From Ligula intestinalis (lineage: Eukaryota > Platyhelminthes > Cestoda > Diphyllobothriidea > Diphyllobothriidae), in NCBI GenBank assembly GCA_036362985.1, contig JAYGXS010000005.1, positions 33,555,715 through 33,619,714 of the forward strand: a stretch of 64,000 nucleotides of DNA, given 5' to 3'. Shown here piece after piece: positions 46,129 through 56,897 of the stretch. The number at the start of each line of letters is the position of its first letter. Position 1 is the first letter of the stretch. Position numbers and translations under genes: made by a program. The notes below the pieces were generated by a model. The model worked only from the letters and a program-made list of their open reading frames with translations, had not been told where the DNA came from and made no database searches.

Positions 46129-46704
46129 GGCAAAAGTAGCTTATGTAGGCCCACTCATATCCCCCCTAGTCCCAGTATTTCGTCCTGCAAAAACGGTGGT
46201 TATAAAGTTTTGTGGGGTTCGGAAATGGGATAGGCAGAGAAGGAAATTTTTAGTAGTAAGTGTAAAGTGAAGAATGAAGTCGAAGTTGCTTCACGTGGCC
46301 GCTGGGAGCAGGTCTTTCCACATGGAAATTGAAGGTGTGCGCGGCGCTTCGGGCCGCGGACTATAGTAACCTAACTCCAGAACGGTAAGTTGGACCTCAT
46401 GTAAGTTGAAGTAGACGACCTCCTAACCACCATTTCAATTTTTTGGGAAATTCAAGAAACCTGCAATTTGATAATCGGGGTTTTCCGCAATAAGTTAAGC
46501 GATAATACAGATTAAGAAAATCTACACATATAAATCAACAACACGTCTAAGTACAGTAAAATAAAAATGCATTAAGCATTCATTAAAATATATTCCACTG
46601 CGTGTCTTAATTCCCCACCCTTAAAACCCTATAACCACCTTTTTCGTAGGAAAACATGCAGGCAGTGGGAGTTAATGAGTGGACTTACATAAGCTACTGT
46701 TGCT
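46129..46704. mobile_element. MITE family M, complete copy with 7-8 bp target duplication
   Basis: The ends 'ggcaaaagtagcttatgtag' (left) and, reverse complemented, 'agcaacagtagcttatgtaa' (right) begin terminal inverted repeats of about 90 nt, which also share 'ggtggttata' and 'tttt..gggtgggg'. The flanks are 'gtaatgc' at 46122-46128 and 46706-46712. An 8-bp type duplication is typical of hAT and Merlin transposons. The 576-bp element is non-coding. A second copy lies at 59975-60475. Confidence 0.8.
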
Positions 46705-47039
46705 AGTAATGCAATATATCAACTATGCTGCTTGGTGGAAAGATGTAGTGTTTTTGTTGCCAGGGTCGCTGAGGTGAGGGGTGGGGAGAATCGAGGTCAA
46801 AATTTCAGAATCTAAGCGGACCGGCGGTCAAGACAGCATAGTTTATTGACTTCACTACAATATAAATGTACAGGCCTGAAGAGAGTTTATCAAAAGCGAA
46901 CGTATACTTGATAATATCTATGTATAGGTGGCGGCGAAAAATCCCGTTAAAATATTTTCAATACAAGTAGGCCATAATTACAATCAGTGTTCTGCAATTT
47001 TAATCAAAAATTTCAATAAAGTTTTTCGTACAGAGTGCT

Positions 47040-48185
47040 AACTGAAAGCAGATTTTTAAGATTTACTGTTCTAGAGCACACAACTTGCACAAAAATGCCA
47101 GCTATTAGACAAACGTATAAATTGCCTTCTGAAAGAAACCTCACTCGCTAAAAATGAGGACTTAAGTAGTGGGTATTTTTTATAGATTTTTGATGTTTTT
47201 GAATAATTAAGTATACTTAAAACAGGCATAGGCAGCAGAATTTATTGGATCTAATATATTTTTTGACTGTTTTTCAACTATAACTCCTCTTCGCATGGCA
47301 CAGATCACAAATGGAAGAACACAGCAGTTTGAATCTTCTTCGAATGTAAATGCATCACAGCAAGGGTCTACGTTCACTGCAAATAATGATCACATAAATG
47401 CCACTACATTAAATCAGCAAATAGGAAGAATAGGGGGTGAGGGTTTGAGGCAACTTACAGTCGTGCTTAAATCTAGGCGCCCAATAATCACGGCTATTGG
47501 AGATTGACTACATGCTAAGTGGAAATTCAAACTGCTGTATGCTACTGTATGCTGGGTCTTTTCGTTATCTTACTCATGCAACAACGAGATGCAGTTCACA
47601 AGCCATCGCAAAATTAACTGCACTGGATAAAATATTGCTGCTTGTGCTTGTTTTAAATTAGTATCGGGGAAAAATGCTTCAAATTAAGTGCAAGTATATG
47701 ATTTCCTGTCTGAGAACATAATGCCAAGCTATTTATTGCACATGAAGAAGCCAGCTTTTGAAAAAAAGACCTTTACAACCTTCTGAAGAAAACCTCCCCG
47801 GTAGAAAAGACAACTTAATTAGTGCATATTTTTATATAGATTTTTGATGCCCTTAAAAGTTCAAGTAAATTTAAAACATGCATAAGCAGGAGGATTTATT
47901 GGATCGAACACTTTTTGCGACGGCTTTTCAACTGTAACCCAGCTTTGTAGGATTAAGATACTGAATGGAACCATAAGACAGTTTAAATTTTGCAGAATGT
48001 CAATGCCTAACAACAATAGTCATAGCTCACTGCAAATAACTACCAAATGAAAGAAAATACCTTAAACCAGCACACAGGAAAGAAAAAAGATGGGAGTAAG
48101 TTAAAACAGTCGTTATTAAATCTGGACATCCGGTTATAAGGTCAAATTGAGATTTATTACATGTTCTAACAATTTTCATAGGTCG
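47040..48185 (+). repeat. Diverged tandem duplication, period about 654 bp
   Basis: Unit 1 (about 47040-47545) and unit 2 (about 47680-48185) share in order 'atagatttttgatg', 'acttaaaacaggcata', 'ttattggatc', 'ttttcaact.taac', 'ttgcagaatgtcaatgc/ttcgaatgtaaatgc' and 'cagtcgt...ttaaatct'. Divergence is high (roughly one third). It is not explained by the repeat families found elsewhere in this window. Confidence 0.75.
47295..47507 (+). CDS. Hypothetical frame in unit 1 of the tandem duplication
   Basis: A 70-codon frame starting with ATG reads MAQITNGRTQQFESSSNVNA, then SQQGSTFTANNDHINATTLN and LRQLTVVLKSRRPIITAIGD. It is rich in Asn, Gln, Ser and Thr. In unit 2 the matching region has stops. 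Low coding confidence. Confidence 0.25.
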   Translation: MAQITNGRTQQFESSSNVNASQQGSTFTANNDHINATTLNQQIGRIGGEGLRQLTVVLKSRRPIITAIGD

Positions 48186-48291
48186 GCTTTCTCCCGCCGA
48201 ATGTAGGCTGTTTCCAAGTAGCACAGATTCCGACTTTTTCGTGCCCGAACAAGAAGCCGGAAAGCCGCTCTGAAGTTGAAAAAATGATATA

Positions 48292-48817
48292 TGCGAAAGA
48301 TTGATACTCGTTCGCTAATCGGCATTGACTCAAGTCGCAATGCTGTTTATCGTGTAGTCTATTCTGAAGTCATTTTAGTCATGATAGGATGCGGGATTTT
48401 TAACGAGCTTTTTTCTGATCACCAGAAAATCTTTTATATTGTAACAACTGGCTACTCAAGGAGTATGCCTTTTTAAAATTTATTTTGACCACCTTTATAA
48501 ATTGAAATATATTTTATGGAAAGCGTAAACGAAAAAAAATTATTTTTTAGGCGTATTTTTCTATCAAAAAAGTACAAGAAATAACGTTTTCGTTTTCCTT
48601 TTCCATAAAATATATTTGAATTTATAAATAATGTCAAAATAAATTACAAGATGGCACACTACTAAAGTAGCTACTTTTTACAATAGGTACGTTTTACTAG
48701 TGATCAGAACGAAGCTCGTTAAAAAGCCCGCATCCTATCATGACTGAAATGACTTCAGATAATCAGTGTCGCAACCTGAGTCAATGCCGTTTAGTGAAAG
48801 AGTATCAATCTTTCGCA
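48292..48817. mobile_element. MITE family B, short foldback copy with TA target site
   Basis: The ends are 'tgcgaaagattgatactc' and its reverse complement, exact over 18 nt. The inverted arms extend about 240 nt each and almost meet, so the central part of the full element is lost. TA flanks both sides (48290-48291, 48818-48819). An imperfect 85-nt direct repeat ('tgtaggctg.ttccaagtag' ... 'gaaagccgct.tgaagttga') lies outside each end (48200-48285 and 48850-48935). Confidence 0.85.
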
Positions 48818-49600
48818 TATGTCAGCATGTTGCGTGGTTTTTGGCGACTACTGTAGGCTGCTTCCAAGTAGCATAGGGACTGACCTGTTCGTGCTCGAAC
48901 AAGTATTCGGAAAGCCGCTTTGAAGTTGACAAAGTGCCCATCATCTGGCACATGTTTAGTAATCGACAACCATCGCACCTGTTGTCTTGCTTGAAAAGCC
49001 AATTAGGCAAATTTTCAGCGACCCTGACTTTACGTACGCCCAGTGTACTTGTATGCGCATGTGCACGTGAATTCATACACAAAAGTTTTGGTCGCTTGCA
49101 AGGGCAACACATTCTTTACCCGGTTTATTGGAAGGCTTTTAGTAGGACTAAGGAAGGACAGTTCATGTGCCTTGTATGTCCTTTCTAGGATGCAGCGCAA
49201 TCATTGCTTTATTGTGTTCGAAATATTATCACCATAAAAGGGTAAGGATATTTTAACGGGCTATTTTGCGCAGCTGAATTTTGCGTCAATTTTGGCCGTA
49301 ACGAGCTGCCTCACTTTTGAATGGGGTGTGCAGGATAACCACAGTTAAGTAGAGTTACTCTGATGTGGAAAACCTCTGCAGCTAGGGCCTCAATCGAACA
49401 AACATTCCACGAATTAGATGTATTTTACAGAAAATTTAAGCTAATATATTTTTTCTAGGACTCATTTGATTAGAATTAACGTCACCTTTAAATTCAATTC
49501 TCAAAGGCAAATTGACGTTTAAGAAAAGTCTCCTTATTTGTGGATAACCTAGAGCCCGATCTGTCGTGGCGTTTGCATTTAGAGATTTCAGGCTCTATGC

Positions 49601-50058
49601 CAGGGGTTGGCAACTTTTTTGACTCCGAGAGTCAAGAGGCATGCCTTGTATCCGTTTGAGTATCTTTTCATTGTTTGGAAGATCATCCAAAAGTTTATTC
49701 GCTACATCCAGCATGAACGTTTTAGCATACTCGCCATCTGTGAGTGGTTTTCCGTTCCTCACGATTGCTAAAGATGCAGCAAAGCTAGCGGAATTATAAT
49801 CACCCTGCTGTGTCCCTACGTGGAGTTGCTGCTGGCTGGCTTGCACCCTGCTTATTAGCTCTTGGCATGCTTCCTTTCTGCTATCTCCCGCAGGCTATTT
49901 TGATGCAGAGGTATCATGGCGCGTGTTGAAGTGGCGCTTGTAACCTTGCCATTGCAAATTAAACACACCAGATAACCTGCTCTCTTCACATAGGCGGATT
50001 CATCGGCCCATTCGTCCCAAAATTTATGATAGTCCTCATCTCTTTTTCTTTTCGCCAT
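49601..50058 (-). pseudogene. hAT transposase N-terminus with BED-type zinc finger
   Basis: The first frame (50058-49855) reads MAKRKRDEDYHKFWDEWADE, SAYVKRAGYLVCLICNGKVT and LHQNSLREIAERKH, matching the start of transposases of this group (basic start, 'F...W...Y', CxxC of a BED-like finger, later His). After a frameshift the second frame (49846-49595) reads QASQQQLHVGTQQGDYNSAS, then LAIVRNGKPLTDGEYAKTFM, which is the conserved 'x-Lys-Pro-Phe/Leu-Thr/Ser-Asp-Gly-Glu' block. The catalytic DDE region and the C-terminal dimerisation domain are absent. The second frame runs into the terminal repeat. Confidence 0.85.
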
Positions 50059-50689
50059 CTTTGTTGCAGGGTATTAACTTTGGGCAAATGCGAGAGAGTG
50101 TAGCGGGAAAGGATGTGCGATCTACTATAACCATCACAATAAGAGTATTCCGTCTGATGACAGAGAGCAGTCAGATGCTAGGAGCGATTTAGTAGTATAC
50201 GAACAAGTTTCCGCGAACCTACTATTTTCTTGCTTATGATAAATGCGTCCGTCTGTGGGGCATAAACACGGACTATAGCTGACTAGGGAATATAGGTGAA
50301 AAGGCAGACTGGCCTGTGTGCTTTAGATAACCTTGTCTGTCAGTGTGACCTTGACTAAGCTGAGGTCAACCCTGGGGGCTGTCATGCTCTAGTAGAACGT
50401 CTTTTATTTAGTGAGCTTGTCACGGCTGTTGGGATGCAGGAGAAAAGGAAGGCACCTGCTGCCGGGTAAGTTACACTAAAACAACTGCTAGATCAGGCCT
50501 AGGGGGCCGAAATGCCAGAGATCGGTCGAGATTAAATTGATTCTAATCGGCGTGTCGATGGTAGCACGCCAGTGGAGGAACAAAAATCATGAAAGCAGAA
50601 GTTGCGTATCCCAATTTTATCTGCGAGAGCCAGATGCAATCATCGAAATAGCCACACCTGGCATGCGAGCCATAGGTTGCCGACCCCGG
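49601..50689 (-). mobile_element. hAT transposon of the ZBED/EPM2AIP1-like group, internally deleted
   Basis: The left end 'caggggttggcaactttttt' and, reverse complemented, the right end 'ccggggtcggcaacctatgg' are typical ends of this hAT group. They are flanked by an 8-bp duplication: 'ctctatgc' (49593-49600) and 'ctatatgc' (50690-50697), 7 of 8 matching. The 1089-bp element keeps only the start of the transposase (see next entry). The region 50060-50650 is non-coding. Confidence 0.88.
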
Positions 50690-50697
50690 CTATATGC

Positions 50698-53510
50698 CTT
50701 TCACTGAAGAATTGTCATACATTCCTGCATTTCACTAAGAAGATAAAGTACAGTGCTTACAATTTTGCAATATATACAATAGATTGTGCCACAGACGCGG
50801 GAATTCGACACACAGTTGAGATTGTTTATTTTGTTCATTGGGTTGATTTTAGGCACAAAATGCTGCTTACTAGAAAAAAAAACTTGAAGTTCAAAGCAGT
50901 AAATGGGGAGTAAACAGGAGCACAATTGGGCCAAATCCAAAGTTTGTTGATATTCAAGGAATTTCCTACAGTATGAAACGCTGCATACCAAAAATTCTTG
51001 TTTGTTCGTGTATACAGACTATATCGTATACTCGTTGAGGACATGGATAAATGAACTGACTATATGCGGTGTGAATGGACATTGCATACCTTTAAAATCC
51101 CAAAATTAGATACTTTTATAAACACTAAAAGAGGGCCTCCCTTCGAATGCAAAGTTTAAGGAAGCTGTGATTTCCCATCGAATAAATACAAGAATGGTTT
51201 ATTCTCACCTATGGTTTCCAAAAATGTATTTTAGTACGTAATTGAATCGCAAGCCTATGGAAAAAAATTATCACTAAGCATGTTTTCACTTTTTATCAAG
51301 TGAGGGTTTTCCAGGAGGCCGAAAAAACGTTTGTTCAAAAGCCGGAATTCTGATATCATTATACTCCAAAATAATCATTTTTACACTTCCTCTTACGTAA
51401 TCATTTATAATCTCAAACACAATTAAACATTTTGATTAAAGCTGCCGGAGGTCGCCCACTGAATGCATTTCGCGAAAAAAAAACTCGGAACTCAATGGAA
51501 GTATGCTCCTCGCAATGGCTACTGTCCCCTTTGATCACTTTGTCTCATGGTTTTTTAGACAAATCACGTTAAGTTGAGCATGGAAGAAGTATCTAAACCA
51601 CGCTATTCTCTACACCTTTCCAAATGCACAAACCACCTAACGAAAAAATAATATTTTATGAATTTATTTAACCCAGTAGCCTGTTACCAACCATTTTTAA
51701 TAGTTGTGCAAATGCCTTTTAAGCATTTGTCTTCTATGGAAATTACGAATTTTATCAAACTTATCATTGTTTTATTTAGCAATTTAAAAGCTCACTGACT
51801 AAAGCTTTTTTTTTCGATCGTGGCTGAAACAAATGGCGAATAGTTATTTCCTGTTACTGGACCAGCGCGGTAAACTTAAGTAATCAAAAAGTGTTACGAC
51901 ATTTTAAGCTGTGTAGAAAGCAAAAAAACCATCTGCCAACTAACAAGAGGGCGAAACTGCGTTGTCAACTCTCAGCCGGAAGGATAAATGTGTCCGGCTA
52001 CAGTAGGGAACAATGGATGGCTGCAATCTAAGAAAGCATCTATTCAGGCAGGCAGATATCTGCAAGTAGCTTTTTTTGTCTTTGCCTATAGGTTTTAAAG
52101 AAACTGGCAATAGTTTACTGTTCCTGCCTCGGGTCTGCAACATAGCGACAATGATTCCGTTCTGTGCAAAACTGATGCGATCATCTGTCGCGCTTTCGAA
52201 AGACTCTGCAATAAGCAGGTGCATGCAAATGTTTTTTGCAACCTACGACGGCGAGACAAAATGACATCATTTTGAATGCCAGTAGAAAAGTTCAAATGCT
52301 TTCGGAAATGGGAGTAAACGGGTTTCATAACGTTTTTTTGTTGTGTGAGCACTCAGTTGATCGTTCAGTAAAGATAAACGTTGTTCGTTTCTATTAGCTG
52401 CGATTTTCGTCTTTTGCACGGTCTGCTAGGGCGTGTTTCTGGTTAAAAGCAGTCAACCATTTCCCCCTTCGTTTGAATGAACCACTTACACAACGAGATT
52501 ATTCTCTCTTAAACTGAACACTTTTATCGATAATCTTTTAATAAATCGTTACCCAGAAATTATTTGTACTAATGCAAATTGTCTATCATACACTTTTATT
52601 TGTAATTAATTGAGGAAGGAGAGTTCCGCTCACTAAAAACAAGAGCACAGATGGTCACGACGCACCATTTTCGCAGTTGACAATAAACCTAAGCCGCCTT
52701 ATGAAACCTTGAATACTTCAAATAACAAGAGTAAATGGTACGTCGCAGTCATAAGAGATGATCGGGCTGCACCTAACCAGACGAAGTGGACTTCAAGGTT
52801 CAAAACAGCCTTTAACTCCTTCAAAATCTCCGTAAAGAATGAAATTGGCGGTGACATTATGGACGAAGACAACGGAGACTGGAACGGCCAATTCTGGCTT
52901 ATCGGTCATTATCCAGACCTAAACCCAGGTGTTTCAACACCCGAGGGCCGAACTTACCATCGCTTGGCTAGAAGTCTTTTGCTCCACTTATCGGGCCAGT
53001 GGCTCACAGGATTCCCTCGCAAAAGTATGCATGCCTGTGGTGTCTTTCATCTGGACTGGTTAACGTGCGTTAGTACTTTTAGGTAAGAATAGTAACTAAA
53101 TAAGCATAATAATGCTCTACCAATCATATCCTTGCTGGAAGACGAAATATTGACTCCACCCTGTCAAATAAGCAGTGTTAAAGTCCTAGGCGAGTATTTT
53201 TTGAAAGTAGGGGTTCTACTTCCTGCTCAACAACAGAAAAGCCGGCATACCGTGTACGCTCGATAGACTGACAAATTAATGTCTTTAGTGTATGCGCTCC
53301 GTAATCTTCTCATCAAAGACGTCGGGTAGGGCCTTTCTGCTAAACGCACCTGTAATCACGCTGAAAACAGGCGCTAATTCCTTTTTCAGTACTGGCAGAT
53401 GCCTGTAGGAACCCCTTTCTAGCTTATGCTTAAGATAAAGTGCACTTCTGTAACTCCATTCAAAGTGTAATAAGTAAATTGTCAATACGGGCTTACATAC
53501 GGGTCTCAGA
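50698..53510. other. Syntrophin intron sequence; two unassigned frames
   Basis: A minus-strand frame of 94 codons (51940-52224; LLIAESFESATDDRISFAQN, then GIIVAMLQTRGRNSKLLPVS) and a plus-strand frame of 125 codons (52709-53086; SKWYVAVIRDDRAAPNQTKW ... NGQFWLIGHYPDLNPGVSTP) are the longest. Neither was recognised, and both lack convincing splice context. Otherwise AT-rich with no repeats identified. Confidence 0.35.
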
Positions 53511-53563
53511 AAGTAAGTGAGAAGAAGATGATTCGATCGCTGAGACAGCACGTTTATTCGCCT

Positions 53564-53605
53564 GACGTTTCAACATCCCCCGCAGATTATTTATCAGACA
53601 TGAGC
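53564..53605 (-). ncRNA. Hammerhead ribozyme-like motif, left arm
   Basis: Minus strand: CTGATAA, a short possible stem II (ATC/GAT), then TTGAAACGTC. Relative to the core consensus CUGANGA...GAAA...UH, one core G is changed to A (CTGATAA). Penelope-like elements of many animals carry hammerheads with a very short stem III that read GAAACGUC. Probably a degraded copy. Confidence 0.5.
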
Positions 53606-54084
53606 GGAAAGCAAGAGCAGAAACGGATAACACCTGCACAGGACTTTGAATTATTTAAAGGATAGAGTGATAATTGCCCACCTCTTGTGTGTTGATTGCT
53701 TGATTATCGGCATGCGGGCCCTGATTTGCCAAACTTTCATAACGATAGGTGGAATTTGACGTGGAAATTGCCCGCCCATCTGGTTCCGCGGCGTTGGCGT
53801 AAGACGACGCGGTGGCCTGGGGAACGCACAGGCCATCGCTTCGTCTAACGCCAACAGCGGGGAACCAGATGGGCACGCAATCATTAGGTCCAATTCCACC
53901 ACGCGTGATGAAAGTTTAGGAGGTCAGAATCCGCATTCCGGTCATCAAGCAGTCAATGTAAACGAGGGTAATAATCGTTTATTGTCGTTATTTGTCATGT
54001 GTATGCAGTAATGACTCTGTCCTACAAATGCTGCAACTTCCAGTGCATGTGGTACCCACTTCTGCTACTGCCTCCTGCTCATAC

Positions 54085-54122
54085 TTTTGATGAAGACACC
54101 GCGGCAGATGGTGAAACGTAAC
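54085..54122 (+). ncRNA. Hammerhead ribozyme-like motif, right arm
   Basis: Plus strand: TTGATGA (consensus CTGATGA with the first C changed to T), stem II CACC/GGTG with a 9-nt loop, then GAAACGTA. The expected cleavage-site C after GU reads A here. Architecture and spacing fit; two core differences suggest weak or no activity. Confidence 0.55.
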
Positions 54123-54246
54123 GCGAATAAAAGTGTTATGGAGACGAGAAGTGCAGGCTAATTCAGTCATGGCCACAGGCCGGCCGCGCGCGCACAGGTG
54201 CACTCTAGATGCTCTCGAAACGTCTCGCAGCTTGGGGAACCATGAA

Positions 54247-54441
54247 TCAGCATGCACGCCAGAACTCCCCTCGCATGCGATTTGTATCAATTAGGTGGGC
54301 GAGGATTGAGCTTGAGATCGGTCTATTCTCCTCTCTGCTGAGCCAAGCTGGTATGTGCTCGCGCATTCTCTTCTCCAGACGTCGCGTTGTTCGGCCAATA
54401 TAGCCCACTCCGCAGGAACAGGTGAACGAATAGATGCACAT
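54247..54441 (-). pseudogene. GIY-YIG endonuclease of the Penelope element
   Basis: MCIYSFTCSCGVGYIGRTTR, then RLEKRMREHIPAWLSREENR and SSSILAHLIDTNR. The CxCG and YIGRT motifs, the Arg-rich helix and the downstream AxHxxxTxH-like segment (here ILAHLIDTNR, with the last His lost) are typical of Penelope nucleases. A frameshift separates it from the RT part. Confidence 0.85.
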
Positions 54442-54908
54442 AGATGTGGCCTAAAACGGTAGTCTGGCCTTACTTCCCATTCGTAGAAGGGGAAAGTTAG
54501 TGAACAGAACCCGCAAGTTGGCAGCCGGGAAGGCATGCATAACCGCTGTCATCAGGCACCTTCTTACTAGTTCACTCTTTGCGTCTACCATAAATGGCAG
54601 TCTTATAAGCAGATCTTTTTTTTCCGCCGTTGCAATTGCGACCTTTGGGACACGTTCCTTGATGTTCCGAAGGATGAACCGTTCCGGATAACCGTTTTCA
54701 TGAAGTGTGTCCTTTAGTTGCTGCAATTTTACTTCCACTATTTCAGGAGAGCAAATACGGCGTATTCTGGCTGCCATTCCCTGGACTAAGTTCCGTTTGA
54801 CTTTAAGGGGGACGAATTTGTGAAAATTAACGTAATGCCCAGTCCAGGTTTTCTTTCTAAATAGTCGGCGTTGTATCGAGCCATCTTCTTGTCTGTGTAA
54901 GAGGACGT

Positions 54909-55511
54909 CTAGGAAAGTGCGTTCCTCGTTCGTCTCTGCTTTACTGTAAATTTTAGTGCTGTGTGGGCGGTATTACATTTTTGGACTGGACCATCGATAT
55001 CAGCGGTCTTGTTTGTCAGGCAAAATATGTCATCCACATATCGACCATAGAACTTAAGGTCATTTATAGTGTCTTTGAGCTTCGTTTCCTCGATCTTGCC
55101 CATGAAGACATTTGCCAGGAATGGTCCAAGTGGTGAGCCCATTGCCACTCCGTCAATTTGCCTGTATAGCTGGCCATTACAGATAAATTGTACATTTTGT
55201 GTACAGCATGTCAGTAGATCTTTCAGCCTCTCCACCGTCATCCCTATCTGGTAGTGTGTTTCCCGTATGAAGTCGTATCAATATCCTATGGTTTCAACTA
55301 CCGAAACGTTGGTGAACAGTGAGGATACATCTAATGAAAGCATCATCATTTCGCCAATATTAGTATTCTTGACAGCCTCCATGAATTCAAACGTGTCTTT
55401 CAGGCTTCTTGGGAAAAAGCGGCTCTGAAGTGGTTTAAACTTTTCGGCAAGCCATTTTGCCACGGCGTGGTAAGGTGAGTTTCTCATGTCCAAGATAGGA
55501 TGGAGTGGCAC
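54909..55511 (-). pseudogene. Penelope reverse transcriptase core
   Basis: The first part (55511-55278) has KWLAEKFKPLQSRFFPRSLK and MMLSLDVSSLFTNVSV, the A motif with Asp. After a frameshift (around 55241-55278) come QIDGVAMGSPLGPFLANVFM (motif B) and LKFYGRYVDDIFCL (motif C with intact Tyr-Val-Asp-Asp, near 55035). This fits Penelope RT, which is related to telomerase. The catalytic Asp residues are all present, but in two frames. Confidence 0.9.
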
Positions 55512-55861
55512 ACCTTGTTTATGGATTTTCAGGAGGCCATATATTCTTGGTATTGTAGTACCAACCGGCCTTAGTTCCTCCAGCTCCTTGTCTCATAAGC
55601 GTCCTTCTTTGTGCAGCTCTTTTAGTAACTTTGTCAGTTTGTCTTCAAAAGCTTCAGTCCTGTCCTTGTCTTTATCGGATTTTGACAATTTTGTGCGCCT
55701 TGATAATATAACTTACAGTTTTGTCACATAATCTTTCTTGTTCATCAACACAATCCCCGAATCCTTGTCCAGTCTTGTAATTAATATGTTTTGTTTCGGC
55801 GCAGCGCCTTGAGACTATCGAGATGAGCCTTGGTCAGCGAACCTATGGATATTGGAGCCTT

Positions 55862-56478
55862 TCATAAGTATTGATGACAGCAATTGACAAGAGTCGATTT
55901 CAGGTAATCAACTTCCCTGGCATCTGAGGGTTTTAGGTCCGAGGTCTGACTGAAGAGACTCTCAAATTGTATTTCCAGGTCTAACATTTTTTGCTTCCGT
56001 TGTGGGACGCAAAACTTAGGACCAAGAGAATATACTTCTAGCAGCGTCTTGCTAAAATGTAGTGACGAAAGGTTATGCATGTACTGCTCCGGATTGTTCG
56101 GAAGCACTGTCTGTATTTCACTGGTTGGAGACTTCGTAGGAGCTTGGTCCACTTGATCTCGGTTCTCCTATTTCGGATTTTCTGTACGTAGTTCTCGAAG
56201 GCTTGTCTCGCAGAATTTTCAAGATGGTCGAGGACAGCATTGTTCTGGCACAGGTTCCGCTGGAGCTCCTGAATTCCGTCTCGAACTGTGTCTAGATGAC
56301 TTTCCGCATACCTTCGTAGCGTAGCTGAGGTTGGGTTGATGTGGTTTCTGCGCAGGTTTCTCAAGTATTGTTTCGGGTATTCCCCTCGATCCATGCATCC
56401 TGATATGAATTTGGAACTAACAGTTGCCTCCGCAAGTCGGGTGTCAAACTTCAGGAAGTTATTGAGTTCCCTTAACAC
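55862..56478 (-). pseudogene. Penelope polyprotein N-terminal region
   Basis: Two overlapping frames. 56478-56038 has LREL..FLKFDTRLAEATVSSK, continues FISGCMDRGEYPKQYLRNLR, and has an Arg-rich end. 56152-55862 has LEVYSLGPKFCVPQ, the conserved 'Leu-Gly-Pro-Lys-Phe-Cys-Val' segment that precedes RT in these elements. The two parts need one frameshift to join. Confidence 0.75.
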
Positions 56479-56517
56479 TCAGGGATCTTTGGTCCGTCTT
56501 AGTTCAGCGAAAATTCC

Positions 56518-56897
56518 CATTTCTACGATTGAAAAATCGTGTTGGCAAACGATTGTTTTCGGTCATTCATCGTCAGGCCAGTACATGACATGGGGAATAA
56601 AATTGGTTCATTAATATCAGCGCTTATATAATCGTCAGATTAGGGAGGGAGGAGGGGGAGGTAAAGAGTGAGAGTAATTAAGCAGCTGAGTTTTCCCTCA
56701 TCTCCTGAACGCGGGCACCTGCGTGGGTTGGACGCTGGTTGCCATGCCCAGATGAGACAGGGGGGATGTTCTCCCGGTCCGCGGGTTGAGTTCTGTATGT
56801 CAGCCGAGCAGCTTGCGCTTGACTATTCTCCGTAGCTTTGTCTTCTGTGGCTTCAGTAGGTCGTTTGCCAACACGACGTTTCAATCGTAGAAATGGA
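56518..56897. repeat. Second inverted pair of Penelope-type end sequences
   Basis: 'tttctacgattgaaaaatcg' plus 'tgttggcaaacga' at 56518-56555 and its reverse complement 'tcgtttgccaacacgacg' plus 'tttcaatcgtagaaa' at 56859-56897. The right copy contains GAAACGTC on the minus strand; in the left copy this site reads 'gaaaaatc'. It lies just upstream of the Penelope coding region, mirroring the downstream palindrome at 53520-54140. Confidence 0.7.

Larger units (their letters stand above)
53520..54140. repeat. Palindrome of two Penelope-type ends, about 620 bp
   Basis: The arms 53520-53822 and 53828-54140 are inverted, diverged copies. The centre pairs best: 'cccatctggttcc', 'gttggcgt.agacga.gcg' and 'ggtggaatt' occur in both arms in inverted orientation. 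Further out, 'aaactttcat', 'ttgattgcttgat' and finally a hammerhead-like motif with 'gaaacgt' and 'gcgaataaa' recur in mirror order. Confidence 0.8.
54247..56478 (-). mobile_element. Penelope-like retroelement body (N-terminal region, RT, GIY-YIG)
   Basis: Read from right to left: N-terminal region (56478-56038), a linker with LSLGPKFCVP-like sequence VYSLGPKFCVPQRKQK (56152-55862), RT fingers and palm (55511-55278), RT active site (55241-54909), post-RT region (54777-54451) and GIY-YIG endonuclease (54441-54247). At least four frameshifts or stops separate the pieces. The order RT then GIY-YIG endonuclease is diagnostic of EN-containing Penelope elements. Confidence 0.92.

Noticed and set aside
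53651..53902. Two overlapping minus-strand frames of 73 and 83 codons
   Set aside because: They lie across the centre of the Penelope-end palindrome and overlap in different frames, so they reflect repeat structure.
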